DNA of 64,000 nt from Narthecium ossifragum (lineage: Eukaryota > Streptophyta > Magnoliopsida > Dioscoreales > Nartheciaceae), in contig OY986972.1 in NCBI GenBank assembly GCA_963920575.1, positions 7,824,010 through 7,888,009 of the forward strand, given 5' to 3'. The notes under the pieces were generated by a model. That model was given only the letters and a program-made list of their open reading frames with translations. It did not search any database and was not told the DNA's origin. Made by a program: the position numbers and the translations under genes. Shown piece by piece: positions 1-11,415 of the stretch (position 1 is its first letter; each line of letters starts with the position of its first letter).

Positions 1-3000
1 GAGAGGAAGGCCTGCGCAATTAGGAAGGTGAAGAGCATGTTGGAGCTGACCGCAAAGGCGAACCCGGCCGTCCGAGTCTCCAATGGGAAGGTCTCGCTGG
101 GGATCAGCCAGCCCAGAGGCCCCCATGACCAGGCGAAGCCGGCGACGTAGGTGCACACAAGCACCACCACCCAAACAGCGACCTTCGGATCTATGAGGTT
201 GTTAGCTTTGAGATATATCTGCAAAATGATTCCTATTGCACCCTACAATGTGAAAAGAGAACCAAGATCATTCAGTGCATACATATATAGTACTAAATAC
301 TAGTAAGAGATTGCTATATATATCCTTGTGAACAATGATGTTATATTTAGAAATAAGACAAAAATAAGGGTTTTGCACATATATATAGCTCTCAAAAATT
401 ATGTATAGACCCTTTCCAAATCATAGATATAATTGCATATATACCCTTCAAAATATCTTGTTTTATTTGAACAATGATGTCATATATCAACCTTATAAGG
501 AGCAGTTTCGGTTAATCCATATCCCTAATTATGTATATATCAACCTTATATATATTCCCTAATTATGTATATATCAACCTTATATATATTCCCTAATTAT
601 GTATATATCAACCTTATAATTATGTATTAATCCATATCCCCTAAGTTTCTTTATATATATTCCCTAAGTTTGCTTTATATAAAGCTGCATTAATTCATAT
701 CAACCTAAGTTCTATTAATATTATCTTATGCTAAGACTTATATTATTATTTTATATACCCTAAGTTTTATTGGCTATGTTTTATGGTGGCAGTGAACAAA
801 AAGTTATGACCAACCTTCGAACCTTGAACCACCTACGGGTCAACACAGCCATCTAACCAGACAAACTACAGGGAGTTTGTTAAAATTTTATATTAGCAAT
901 AACTAAAAACTATGTTAAGGGCACAGGTGAGTACTAGTCATATATATTGAGCAATGAATGTCATACTTAGAGAGAAGATAAAGAATGGGGGTTTTGCATA
1001 TATAGCTCTCAAAATTATGTAAAGACCCTTGCAAATCACAGATATAACTGCATATATACCCTTCAAAATATTCCTGTTTTGCACATGCGTTTTGCATATA
1101 AGTCCTTCCCTTGGACCATTTTAAGTAATGACCCAAAATATGCATATGTCATCGTAACAAGTGGACTTGAGTATCCAAGAGAAAAGAACGTAAATTAATT
1201 AACGACTAGAAATAACCATGTGGCTATAATGACGAGAATATTATTTACTACTTTACAAGTAATTTGAGATGATTTGCTTTTCAGATATTTTCTTAATTAT
1301 TTGTAATTCAAATTAATGATCACAGCTTTCAATGAACTTTTAGTGAAAGGAAAATATATACATATTGAAATATATAGAATTTTGGAGATTATATATGTAA
1401 CTAGTATATTGCCCGTGCCCTGGCATAGTCGTTTTAAGTCGGACATTATTTTCCTAATTTTCAAACAAATAGTTTTAATAACTACTTGCTCTAATATGAA
1501 ACATTATTTCCCAAAATTTTCAAACGGATGGTTTTAATATGCTAATAACTACTCCATGTAAATTTTCAAATGGACGATTTTAATAACTACCGTCCCTCTA
1601 AATATGTGGCTATTTGAACCCTCAAATTTAATTTTTAAACCGAATTAAATAATAGCTTAATTATCCAACATGACAAACCAGGGTTAACCCAATGATCTTA
1701 TATACAAATAGACTAGTGGGGTCCCCTGTCACTTGACAGGGTAACCACCATTTCCCCTCATAACTCCCCACTAACCCCTCCTAACTCCCCCCTCCCCCAC
1801 TACTACCCCTCCACATCAGCAGCCACATATGATATATATGCCATGTAGGACGCCAGTTAGGACAAGCCAAAAAATGCACTTCTTAACCATCCTGCTATAT
1901 AAGGATGATTTATAAGCTTGATGAGAGAACTTACACAGTTTTTTTTTTTTTTTTTTTGATAAGCAACAAGAGGGAAAAGGGAAGAAGGGATATATAAGAA
2001 AACAGAGGAAACCAATTAAGTCTTTTCCTAAGGGTGTAGAAGCAAAAGGCCCAAAAGAATAGTACCTGTGTGATGAGCATCTGGACGCAAGCTTGGAGCA
2101 GCAGCATTCTTCTTCCAACTCGATCCACCAAGATGATCGAGACGACGGTCGATAGCACGTTGACAACCCCAGTAATGACCGCGGAGAGCAGGGACGCATC
2201 GTTCTTGAAGCCGACGGTCTGGAAGAGGACCGGCGCGTAGAACATGATGGCGTTGATGCCGGTGAACTGTTGGAACACCTGCATGGCGATGGCGATAACC
2301 AGCTGGGGCCGGCTGGGCCGCCTCATGAGGTTGCGGAAGGGATGCTTCACCGCCCTGGCCATCTCGCTGGCGTGGACGATCTCTTCATACTCCGCGGTCA
2401 CGTTCTCCGTCCCCCGGATCTTCTTGAGCATGGCCTTGCCTTGTTCGAGCTTCTCGCGCTCGATTAGGCTCGTCGGGGTCTCGGTGATCACTAAGGATCC
2501 CAGGCAGAGGATGGTGGCCGGGACTCCGGCTAGGCCCAGGGAGAGTCTCCACCCCCAGGGGTGGATGTTGGCAGCGAAGTAGTTCACAATGTTGGCTATG
2601 AAGATTCCGATGGTCACGTCAAGCTGGAAGAGGATGTTCAGAGCTCCCCGGATCTTCACCGGCGCAATCTCTGATAAGAACAAAGGCACCGCCTGCAAAT
2701 TATGGATAAATTCAGTAAAGATCAATAATAGCCGGTTTGGATTAATGATAAGTACGCGTAGCATAAATGCATCCAGACACTTTTTTTTATATCTTACCTG
2801 ATTATTTTTAATTCTTGCATAACTTTTAGTTTATCCACTATACAAATTTATCATATTCTTAATTCAAACATATCCTAAAAATATGGAATAATTAAATCTC
2901 AGACAGTTAATTAGAAATTTGAATAAAACCAGAAATAGCAAAATCTTATACAGAACAAAAGCATCCAAACAAGACTAATTATTGAATTAATGAATAAAAT

Positions 3001-4155
3001 ACATGTTATTTTTTAGCTGAATTATTGTATTTTTTTAGCTGAATAAAATACCTGGTTGGCGAATCCAACACCCACACCAAGGAAGATCCTGCCTATGATC
3101 AGCATGAAAAGGTTCAGGGCGGCGGCGTCGAGGACGACGCCAGCCAAGAAGAAGAGGGAGGCCGCCTGCATGGTGAGTTTCCGGCCATATTTGGTGCACG
3201 TCTTGGAGGCGAGGAAGCTCGCTGCCAGGGCGGCGAGGTAGAGCGACGACGTGAAGAGCTGAAGGCCCTGGTTGTCATACTTGCAGTAGTTGTCCTCCTT
3301 CGCTTCAAGCTTCCTCTTATAAACCACAGGGAAGAACTTCTCCAAGAAATCATCCATGGCTGTCACCCCTCCTGCAGAATTTAAAGAAAAAGGAGAAAAG
3401 CAAACATGCAATTCAAGAAATCTCTAATGCCAAACTCCATAGATTTTTTTTCATAAAAGAAGAACTTTTAATGAAATTTACATAAAATCGAACACAAAAA
3501 AAAGGAAAAGGAAACGTTAAGGCAATTTAAGAAATCTCTAATGCCAAATTGCAAAGCTTTTTCCAATGAAAGCTTTTTCATTTATTTATTTCAATTTTGT
3601 GTTAAGGATTTTTAAGGAAGTTTACATAAAATCGATCGACTGTTACAAAGATAAACCAATTTGGCCTAAAAATTGCGAAATCAAAACTTGGGTAGTACAA
3701 ATTAAAGCGCAAAAACCTCTACTCTTGTATCTATAATTGTGTTCTTTTGATGAGCATAATTTTGTATCATGGTACTTCAATTAAATTCAACGACTAAAAA
3801 TTAAAGTGAATTCTACTTCTAAATTAAATTGGATCATACAACCTTGTGGATCTTAAACTATGTGTGTGTATATATATAATCACAATTAAAAGTTTTGGAA
3901 AACGAACTAGAACCATGCATGCATGCATATGTTTAGAAAATAACACCATACAATACATGCAGCCATGCAACAATCAAAACACACATGCCCTTGTCCAAAG
4001 TACGTACCTGATATTCCGATATCGTAGCCGAACATTAAGCCGCCGGTGGCGGCGATGATCCCGCAGAGCACGACGTAGAAGGTGATCCTCCCCTCAAACT
4101 CCACCCTGCCGGCGTCCTCAGCCGCCTTGCCGGACACGGCGAAACCACCAGCCAT
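1..4155 (-). CDS. Sugar/H+ symporter of the STP/MST (monosaccharide transporter) family, 5' part; gene continues past the left edge
   Basis: Four exons read on the minus strand: 4008-4155, 3052-3371, 2066-2692 and 1-242. All introns are GT-AG and phases agree, giving 445 codons of a family usually near 510. The family takes up hexoses with protons across the plasma membrane through 12 membrane helices. Visible hallmarks: start [16 protein letters not shown] after helix 1; the loop [12 protein letters not shown] between helices 2 and 3; a central loop with [30 protein letters not shown]; and [13 protein letters not shown] plus FPLETR in the last exon. The start at 4155 is the first ATG and gives the expected N-terminus. 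Oddities: the usual PETP is TETP, and the usual AGQS after FPLETR is AGFA, so transport or substrate range may be altered. Introns are 636, 359 and 1823 bp; the last holds a Helitron. Exons show no stops or frameshifts. Which STP subclade it belongs to is not resolved. Confidence 0.93.
325..1085. repeat. Diverged direct repeat (about 325-470 and 940-1085)
   Basis: Both segments share GGGTTTTGCA, ATATAGCTCTCAAAA, a block near AGACCCTT, and GCATATATACCCTTCAAAAT in the same order, with small indels. The spacing is about 610 bp. It looks like an old duplication inside the intron, with the 34-bp tandem array between the two copies. Confidence 0.7.
523..617. repeat. 34-bp tandem repeat, nearly three copies
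   Basis: Copies beginning CCCTAATTATGTATATATCA start at 523, 557 and 591. The first two are identical and the third is cut short. It lies inside the sugar transporter's long intron. Confidence 0.9.
1401..1905 (-). mobile_element. Small non-autonomous Helitron inside the sugar-transporter intron
   Basis: Read on the minus strand, it starts with TC (TCCTTATATAGCAGG...) at 1905 and ends with CTAG at 1401, just after a short GC-rich segment (GCACGGGC), the usual hairpin zone. The flanking bases are A and T, the standard Helitron target. The 3' end resembles that of the larger Helitron at 32784-37389. There is no Rep/helicase coding capacity at 505 bp. Its orientation is the same as the host gene. 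Confidence 0.65.
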
Positions 4156-4576
4156 CTCTCCTCACTCTGTCTCTCTAAATTCCAAGCAATTGATCCAAAG
4201 TGGATAAAACAGCCAAGCAGATGCTGCTCTGAGGAGGAAGAAGGGACTGATAAATAGTGAGCGAATTGACCGGGCGACTGATGAGGAAACCAAATCAGAC
4301 GGATACACCGGGTCCTGTTTGAGGAAACCAAATCAGGTTCAGTTATGACATAGCGTGACGTGGTCAAAGTGGAGGATACGTAGGATCAAAGGGCTTATTT
4401 ATGGTAGGATACTACCAAGATATGTAGGATATTATGTATGATGATGATCTTTGATAGCCATCTAATTTTAGGAATCAGTGCTGGCACTGATTCGAATATT
4501 AGCTGGCCTTCTAATTAATCTATTTAGAAATTAGAAGCTGTATTGATTACCATGATTGGGAAAGGCGGGATCCTTA
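4156..4576. promoter_or_regulatory. Upstream region of the sugar transporter (presumed promoter and 5' UTR)
   Basis: About 420 bp lie between the transporter ATG and the hAT-like element. I see no consensus TATA box; the nearest AT-rich stretch on the gene strand is CTATTTATC around 4250. Any regulatory content is inferred from position only. Confidence 0.3.
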
Positions 4577-5873
4577 GTCAATTCGGGTTCGGTTCGGATC
4601 GGATCGGGACCCAATATCTTGATCAAAAGACTCAACCCGAACCCGACCCGTTTAATAAACGGGTCAAATTTTCAAACCCGAACCCAACCCGTTTATAAAC
4701 GGGTTAATCCGACCCGCCTAACCCGTTCATTAAACGGGTCGGGTGGGATCCGGGTCTGCGTCGGGTCCTCCGACCTCTTCACCATTGACTGCCCAAAGGC
4801 CCAGAGCCTCCATCCTCGATTTCTCCCTCTCATGCTCTGACGCGTGATTGAAGGAGAGCCAAACAAAAAAACAAAAAAAAAAAACCAAACAAGAAGTAGC
4901 TGGGAGGGGAGGAGATCCTATCTTCGCCACCTATCTTCTTCTCCATGGACTTCTTCACCATCGACCTCCTTCTTCGCCGTCTATCTTCTTCTCCTTCCTC
5001 TCTAACGTCGCCAACCTCCTTTCACTGCCGGTTACCCTCGCCTTCACCGTCGACGCCAAGACGTAGCTGGGAGGGGAGGAGATCGATGGGGAGTGCGGGT
5101 TAGGGTTTTAGCCGAGGAGGCGTGAAGGAGGAGGAGAGGGGATGGCGTCAAGGATCCCAGCCATGGATGGGTTGGGATGAGGTTGGAGTGGGGCGAGGCC
5201 ACGACGGTCGCCGTCGAGAGGTGGTTCGCCGTTCGTGGTGAAGCCCGGGGAGAAGAGATCGGCCTCAAGAGTCACCGTCGAGGGGTGGGGAGCACGAGTT
5301 AGGGTTTTAGCCGAGGAGGCGCGGAGGAGGAGGAGGAGAGGGGATGTCGTCGAGGATCCCAGCCATGGGTGGGTTGGGATGTGGTTAGAGTGGGGCGAGC
5401 TCGCGACGGTCGCCGTCGAGAGGTGGTTCGGCGTTCGCGGTGAAGTCGGGGGAGAAGAGATCGGCCTCGAGAGTCACTATCAAGAGGTGGGTCGCCATTC
5501 ACGGTGAAGCCGGGGGAGAAGAGATCGGCGGAGAAGAAGGGTGGCTGGGCGATGGGGGGGGGGGGAGAAGTAGAGGAGAGGCGACCAGGGGGAGAAGAGA
5601 GGGTGAGAAGAGATGCGGGAAAAAAGGAACGGAGGAGACATGAGGTTAGTAAACCTTAAACTTAAATGGGTAAACGGGTTGACCCGCCTAACCCGCGGGT
5701 CAACCCGACCGGACCCGTTTATTTACGAGTCATAAACGGTCATAAACGGATCGAGGGGTCAACCAAACGGAACGACGGGTCAACCCTTTTATGACCCGAA
5801 CCCGATTATACCGAACCCAAACCCGTTTATCTCGAGTTGGGTTCACGGGTCATGACCCGAATTGCCACCCCTA
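4577..5873. mobile_element. hAT-like non-autonomous element
   Basis: The segment is flanked on both sides by ATCCTTA (4570-4576 and 5874-5880), matching a hAT-type duplication of 7-8 bp. The right end reads GAATTGCCACCCCTA, the inverted form of a TAGGGGTGGCAATTC-type plant hAT terminus. The left end begins GTCAATTCGGGTT, so about 9-10 terminal bases appear lost or changed. Both arms are packed with interspersed GACCCG/CGGGTC and AACGGGTT motifs, typical of subterminal transposase-binding repeats. No transposase is encoded. The centre holds a ~199-bp tandem repeat. Confidence 0.72.
5060..5540. repeat. ~199-bp tandem repeat inside the hAT-like element
   Basis: TTAGGGTTTTAGCCGAGGAG occurs near 5100 and again near 5299. 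The segment GGGGAGAAGAGATCGGC recurs near 5247, 5447 and 5511. There are two full units and a partial third, about 90 percent alike by eye. The open frames across it are GC-rich chance frames and have no recognisable protein family. Confidence 0.8.
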
Positions 5874-5880
5874 ATCCTTA

Positions 5881-6939
5881 CGGCATTGATGAACAATCAA
5901 GAACTCGGATTCGGGGGGGCCAAACAATTCTAGCCCGGCTACAACAATATCACCCGTCCGATTGCACATGAACAGCTTAGATCAAAGGGCATAAAGTTGG
6001 TGAGAGAAAAAATGGAAAAAAAAAAAATGTAGGAGAGAGACTAATTTTATATCAGCCATCCGACGGCTGAGATTTGCTAATTTACGCCTCCCCGATTTCA
6101 AAGAACTCGCTCCTTCCTGCTTGGAGGTTTGGTGTTTCATGTTGCTTGCTAGATATATACCACGTGGCCAAATATATCCTCCGTGGAAAAGGGCTGTTCA
6201 TGGACAGGGCTCGGGCCAACCCAAACCTGAAAATTGCTCAGAGATTTACTTTGGGCTTGGGTTCGGGCCGGGCCACGCCTTTCCCTAGATGGAGGGGCCT
6301 AGTTTCCAGTAGATATGAGTTAGACCAAATACAATTAGGCTCTATGGAGGCCAATGTATTAGTTGGAATTGAATTTGAGAGTCAAGTAACCCTTTGATTC
6401 GGAAGGTAAACCATATTTCTTAAGTACCGGAGGTGTTTACTTCTCCTATCTTCTTATCTCGCACGTGTAATTACTCGAATTAGGTTAATTTGTGAAATTT
6501 CAAAAAAATTGGATGGGAATTTGTTATTTTGTGCCATAGGCTTCCGGTAAGTCTTGTTTTTGGGCGGGCTCTAAAAATCAATTTGGGAATTGACGGTACT
6601 AGAGGAGTTTTTCGATCCGATTATGGTATTAATTATACAGTTGGAAAAGAGCTAATTACTAAGTTCGAGTCTAGTTCTTCGAAAACATGGCGTCCAAATT
6701 GTGCACATATATAGATGTACGGATAACTAGTTAATTGACTTGAAAGCCTTTGTGCATTTTGAATATAAATTGTTTATTATAATACACTAGTAAATCACTG
6801 CGTCACCGGCACGTTTATATATATGCACAATCTCCTCCGTTGTATCCCACAAAAAAAAAAAAAAAAAAAAAAAAACCGAATTGATTATAACTAGTCATGT
6901 GTCCACTCTCTCCACCGTCAAATAGATAAGATTGATTAG
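5881..6939. other. Non-coding stretch between the hAT-like element and the MULE
   Basis: I find no supported gene here. It has a short A-run near 6016, several GGGCTTGGGTTCGGGCC-type GC-rich segments near 6200-6270 (possibly a decayed repeat), and a run of about 23 A at 6850-6873. Open frames at 6074-6397 and 6529-6714 match no family I know. Confidence 0.5.
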
Positions 6940-7837
6940 GAAATTTTTTGTCAAATTGGACCCCAGTGTTCAGATTTGGCACATTCAGACCCCCGATGTT
7001 TCTTTGCAATAAAGGACCTCAAATCTTTGAAATCCCATTTTTACCCCTCCCCTACCATGCCATGGATCGCCATGCCATACATGCATATGCATCCCGTATC
7101 CCGTTCTCCTCATCATTACCACATTTAATGCATGCTTTGCTTAAAAAAAAGAAAACCCTCCCGTCGCATTAAATGCAACGGGATGTGTCTTTTTCCCCAA
7201 CCGTCTTCCTCCCTCCCGCCGGGCATGGCTCCTCCAGCCATCTTCCCTTCTCCCTCTCTCTCCACTACCTCCTCTTCTCTTCTCCCTCTCCACTCTTCTC
7301 CATTATCCGTTCATAACCCCTCCCTTTCCACTGCCTCCACTTGTCTACCTTAGCCAAAATAGTTCATCGGAGAGAGCTCTCCACACATGCAAGGCGATGA
7401 GAACCATGTCCAAGCGGAGACGAAGAATTAGCACAACTGGTGGAAGAGATGACGATTAACGGACTCCCACCGGGGGCCGAGGGGGAAAGTTATAAAAGCG
7501 CGGGTATAATAATAAGATGCGTGTGTATAAAATTCTACATACGTGTCTAAACTTGTTTTCAAGCGTATAAATAGGATACGCGCGTGTACAAAATTTATGA
7601 ACGTGTACGAGGTCTACATGATTTCACGTGTATTAGTAGCTTACACACGTGTCCTTGCACGCGTAGAAATCTGATCAGGCACGTGTATAAATGACCATGC
7701 GTGTGTACAAAAACATCATTACACATATTTGACGTGGCGCGTTTCTACTAGGTAGGGCAAAGACTAAAACCAATAAAAAATGCGTCCCCACACGTGTCGG
7801 TTAACGAATTACTTAAATAAAAAAAAATCTCCCGCCG
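6940..7837 (+). repeat. Left TIR of the MULE
   Basis: It matches the reverse complement of 18452-19448 throughout. The outer part is unique, then a CT-rich zone, then a block derived from transposase exon 2 (from 7401), then a zone rich in ACGCGT/ACACGTGT-like dyads (7490-7740). The match ends near the A-run at 7821. Confidence 0.88.
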
Positions 7838-9880
7838 CATTTAATGCGACGGGACGCGACGGTCCAGGTGGCCGTTTATGATACGCTGGCCGTCGCGTCT
7901 CGTGCTGTGTAATGCGACGGTTCGACGTCGCGTCTCGAAACGGTGCGTTGCGTGCCAAATCCCTTTTCGCACGGGTAGTTTAGCAAAAACCCGCCGTTCA
8001 ATGTTCTTCTTCTCTTTCACCTAACATACAGCCGCCGATTGGTTTTCTTCTTCTCCTTTCCCTTGCGATTCTTTGTTCTTCTTATCTGTGCTATTCTCCT
8101 TCTCTCTTTTCTTTGACTCTGATCTTCTTCGCCTCTCTTTTCATGCTCCCACCGTCTGAAATAGTGAGAGAATGGAGAACGCCTTTGCCGAGGTTCTTGG
8201 TAAGGCCGTGGAGAAGGCCCTGGAAAAGGCCATAGCTGGGAAGCTACATGCCAACCCCTCAGGTACAGTACATGTGGAATCACCCCAAAACCCCTTCTTA
8301 TTATAGTGGAAAAGGCCGTGGTTACCTTCTCCTCTCATCCCGTCCTCCCCCTGTATACGCATTAAAATTCCCTTATTAATTACCCCTGAAACCCCTCCGG
8401 ATATCTCCCCCAATTTGATTTGAATTTTTCCTAATATGTCTATTTTCTTGTACGTGTACACTATTGCGCGTCTTTTAGTATTTGTTACACGTATCGCCTA
8501 TACGCGTACTTGTTCTATTGGTGGCTACCTACGCATCACGGCATATTTTACCACGCGTGCGTATTTATACACCTTAACGTGTTTATTTGACGTCTAGACG
8601 CGTATGATGTCCATTTGCACGCGTGAAACTCTCAGAGGAAAGCGGACCAGGGACATCGGGCGTACCATTCAGTGGGCGGTGCTACGGAGCGAAGATAAAG
8701 GAAATATCAAGGGATTACGCCGCGGACGTACATGTCGAGATCATCCGCAAGACCCCGTTTGGCCACTTCCTCGGGCTTCCAGAGGTGAAGCAAGACAACC
8801 GACTGCTTGACGAGATGATGCGAAACCACCAAGGGGGCCTGCAGTTTAACCTTTGTGGCAACGTCAGGGCATTGACACCTGAGGACATTGCCGTCTTCCT
8901 CGCCCTTCCGCTAGGCGGGGAGCTCGTCCATCGGGGTAAGAAGGTGCGCCAGAATCTTATGGATATCCCCTACTTCGCCAAACGCGCCCAGGGGAAGACC
9001 AAGAATGGCGACCTCCAGACGCAGGGCATCGTGGAGATATTGAAGCAACTGAAGGATAGAAGGGACTAGGAATCGGTGGAAGATTTCTGCCGGTACTTTA
9101 TCCTCTACATATTTGCAACATTCATGTTCCCTCGGGCGAATTACACGGCCCCCCCAGATCTAGTTGGCACTATAGAGGATCTCGGCTCCCTCTACAACTG
9201 GAATTGGCATGCTATGGTCCACAACCACTTGCAGAATGAAGTAGCGGCGGCACTGAACCGGTGGAGGACTTCGAAGAAGTCTTCTTCTAGAGCCTTGACG
9301 TACGTGTGTGGCTGCACACTAGTCCTTATAGCTTGGAACTGTGAGCTGACCGGCTGCAGAGAACCCGGCAAGACCCTCCGCATATTGAAATGGACTAAAG
9401 TGAAGCAACCAAAACGGGGAAGGCTAAGTGATCCGCGTTCGATGTCTGTCCCCACAGAGGTGAGTCCCTATTCCTTGTGCTTCCTTTTGCATTATGCCAA
9501 TGCTCTTTTTGCATTATGCCAATGCTCTTGTATGTTGAATTTAACTTACCGTTTTCTGTTCCAGCTTGGTTACACCGACGTGGAGGCCGCATTGTACCTT
9601 GGGGGTACGCAGCCAAGTGCACAATTGGAGATGGTCGGTATGCCGTCTATAGAGCCTCCGTCTGCGCCTAAGAAGTCTACTAGGCGCGTTTCTTTCATGT
9701 CTCCTCTAGGAAGTCCTCCCGAGGACGTCGTCGACGAACAACAGCAACCTGTCTTCGCAGCTCAGGACCCCCCAATCGAGCCCAAAAGATGAAACAAAAT
9801 GGGAACATGTAAAAACTTTAATTATACGCGTCTTCGTCTATATTTATAGTAGTGACGTGTTTCCTTCTATAATTATACGT

Positions 9881-9972
9881 GTTGGTTTCTATGCGTGATT
9901 GTGAACGCGTATTGGTTGCTATGCGTGATTGCGAACGCGTATTGGTTGCTATGCGTGATTGTGAACGCGTTC
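9881..9972. repeat. 30-bp tandem repeat containing ACGCGT
   Basis: Units of GTGAACGCGTATTGGTTGCT + ATGCGTGATT occur at 9901 and 9931, with partial units on each side. It sits in the putative intron between the exons ending at 9789 and starting at 10036. Confidence 0.85.
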
Positions 9973-11214
9973 GGACTATCAGGCGCATTTGTTCGTACAT
10001 GTCTAGTAACTATGTGATTTTTTAATGGAACACAGGTAAAGTCGGAGTTCCTAAAAATTGCATGCCGGGATCTCGAAAGATCTGAGGAAATCCGACGCCT
10101 GAATATCTCAGTGAACAGGTTGGGGGCGCAGCTAGCCGCGGCAAATGCCAAGCTAGCTAGGGCTGAAAATGAAATTGCAGCCCTGAAGGAAAAATCAAAC
10201 ATGGAGACATGACAACACCCAGAATCATTCATCGGGGAATTATTCCCTTCCTTGAACACCAAGCGGAGGAGGAGCTTCATTGGGCTCCCAAGCCAAGACA
10301 CCATGGAGGAGACGCAAGAGCCCGAGCATGCGGCCACAGATTTGGTGATAGTGTTGCTTGAGAAATTGACCAAGCAGCGATGCGGGGCGCGTCGATTAGA
10401 AGAAACCATCAGTCCCCCATATGCCTTGCGGTCAAAGAAGACTAAGGCGACAACATGCAAGAGGCGAAGGGGCTCGACGAGACGATCTCCGGCTATAGAA
10501 GCACACCAACTGGACGCCACTGACATTATCATGAGCACGGTCTGTGAGTTGTCGAGTATGACCGTCGTGGAAGAGCCGGCGAGGGAAGAGGAGGCGGAGG
10601 CCGTGGACGCAGTTGCCGTGGATCCTGAGGACATGGAGGCAGTGCCCGTGGGGGCAGATGCCGCGGACGATATGAGGGCCTCGGAGGCAAAGCCCGTGAG
10701 TGCAGAGGCCGCGGACGAGGCGAGGGCCATGGAGGCAGAGGCCGCTGTTATTGAGTCCGTGGAAGAAGGCGACCACATGGCCGGTGAACCTATAGATGAT
10801 GTAGTCAAGGACGTAGCACCAGTCCAACCCAGTAAAGAGATGTGTGAAGTGGAGGTAGTAGTTCAGCTCGCCCACTCAGATTCTGCACCGTTGGCATCCC
10901 CGAGTGGCTCCGGCGATTCCCATATTGATGACAGCTGGATTGCCATGAATGAGGCACAACGAACGCCGGAGGAGCTTGCACAGGCACTGAACCTTCTCGA
11001 GCATGGCTTCACGAGGCCCATAGACTATACTTCCGCAAGAGAAGCAACGTCTAGACCCGTCGTTAGTCAGAAGCAGTACATAGACGACTCGAAAGCAGTT
11101 GTCAATTTGCTGGAAGACTTCGAGAAGAGGGGGCTTGAATATCTCAACCTGATTGACGACGAGTAAGTTCTCGCTCTATACGGGTCATTTATTAATAGTC
11201 GCATAGTTTCTTCT

Positions 11215-11415
11215 TATACGCGTGTTATGTCCATTTATACGCGTTTATTTGATGTTGTGTTTTGGTTTGGGTTTACACGTGTTATGTCCATTTCTATGCG
11301 TGTTATGTCCATTTATACGCGTGTTATGTCCATTTATACACGTCTTTTGTCCATTTATACACGTGTTAAGTCCATTTATACGCGTTTATTTGATGATATG
11401 TTTTGGCATGAGTTT
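11215..11415. repeat. Array of ~21-bp units ACGCGTGTTATGTCCATTTAT
   Basis: At least six degenerate units, with cores ACGCGT, ACACGTGT or ATGCGT, each followed by TTATGTCCATTT or a close variant. A longer unit with TATTTGATG and TTTTGG occurs twice (about 11245 and 11388). It lies in the intron 11163-11515 of the ULP1-type gene. Confidence 0.85.

Larger units (their letters stand above)
243..2065 (-). other. Third intron of the sugar transporter, AT-rich and repeat-filled
   Basis: This 1.8-kb intron splits the coding sequence after the MLITQ codons. It contains a 34-bp tandem repeat, a diverged direct repeat of about 150 bp, a complete small Helitron (1401-1905), and a run of about 23 T at 1939-1960 (poly-A on the gene strand). 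No coding sequence was seen in it. Confidence 0.8.

Noticed and set aside
5235..5643. GC-rich open frames inside the hAT-like element
   Set aside because: They run through tandem repeat units in several frames and have no family similarity.
6529..6714. Short frame with SLVFGRALKINLG-like text, considered as a receptor-kinase or transporter fragment
   Set aside because: 61 codons with no motif that can be tied to a family.
9873..10808. 311-codon minus-strand open frame rich in Ser and Ala
   Set aside because: Antisense of the acidic Ala/Glu-rich linker and the tandem repeat of the ULP1-type gene.
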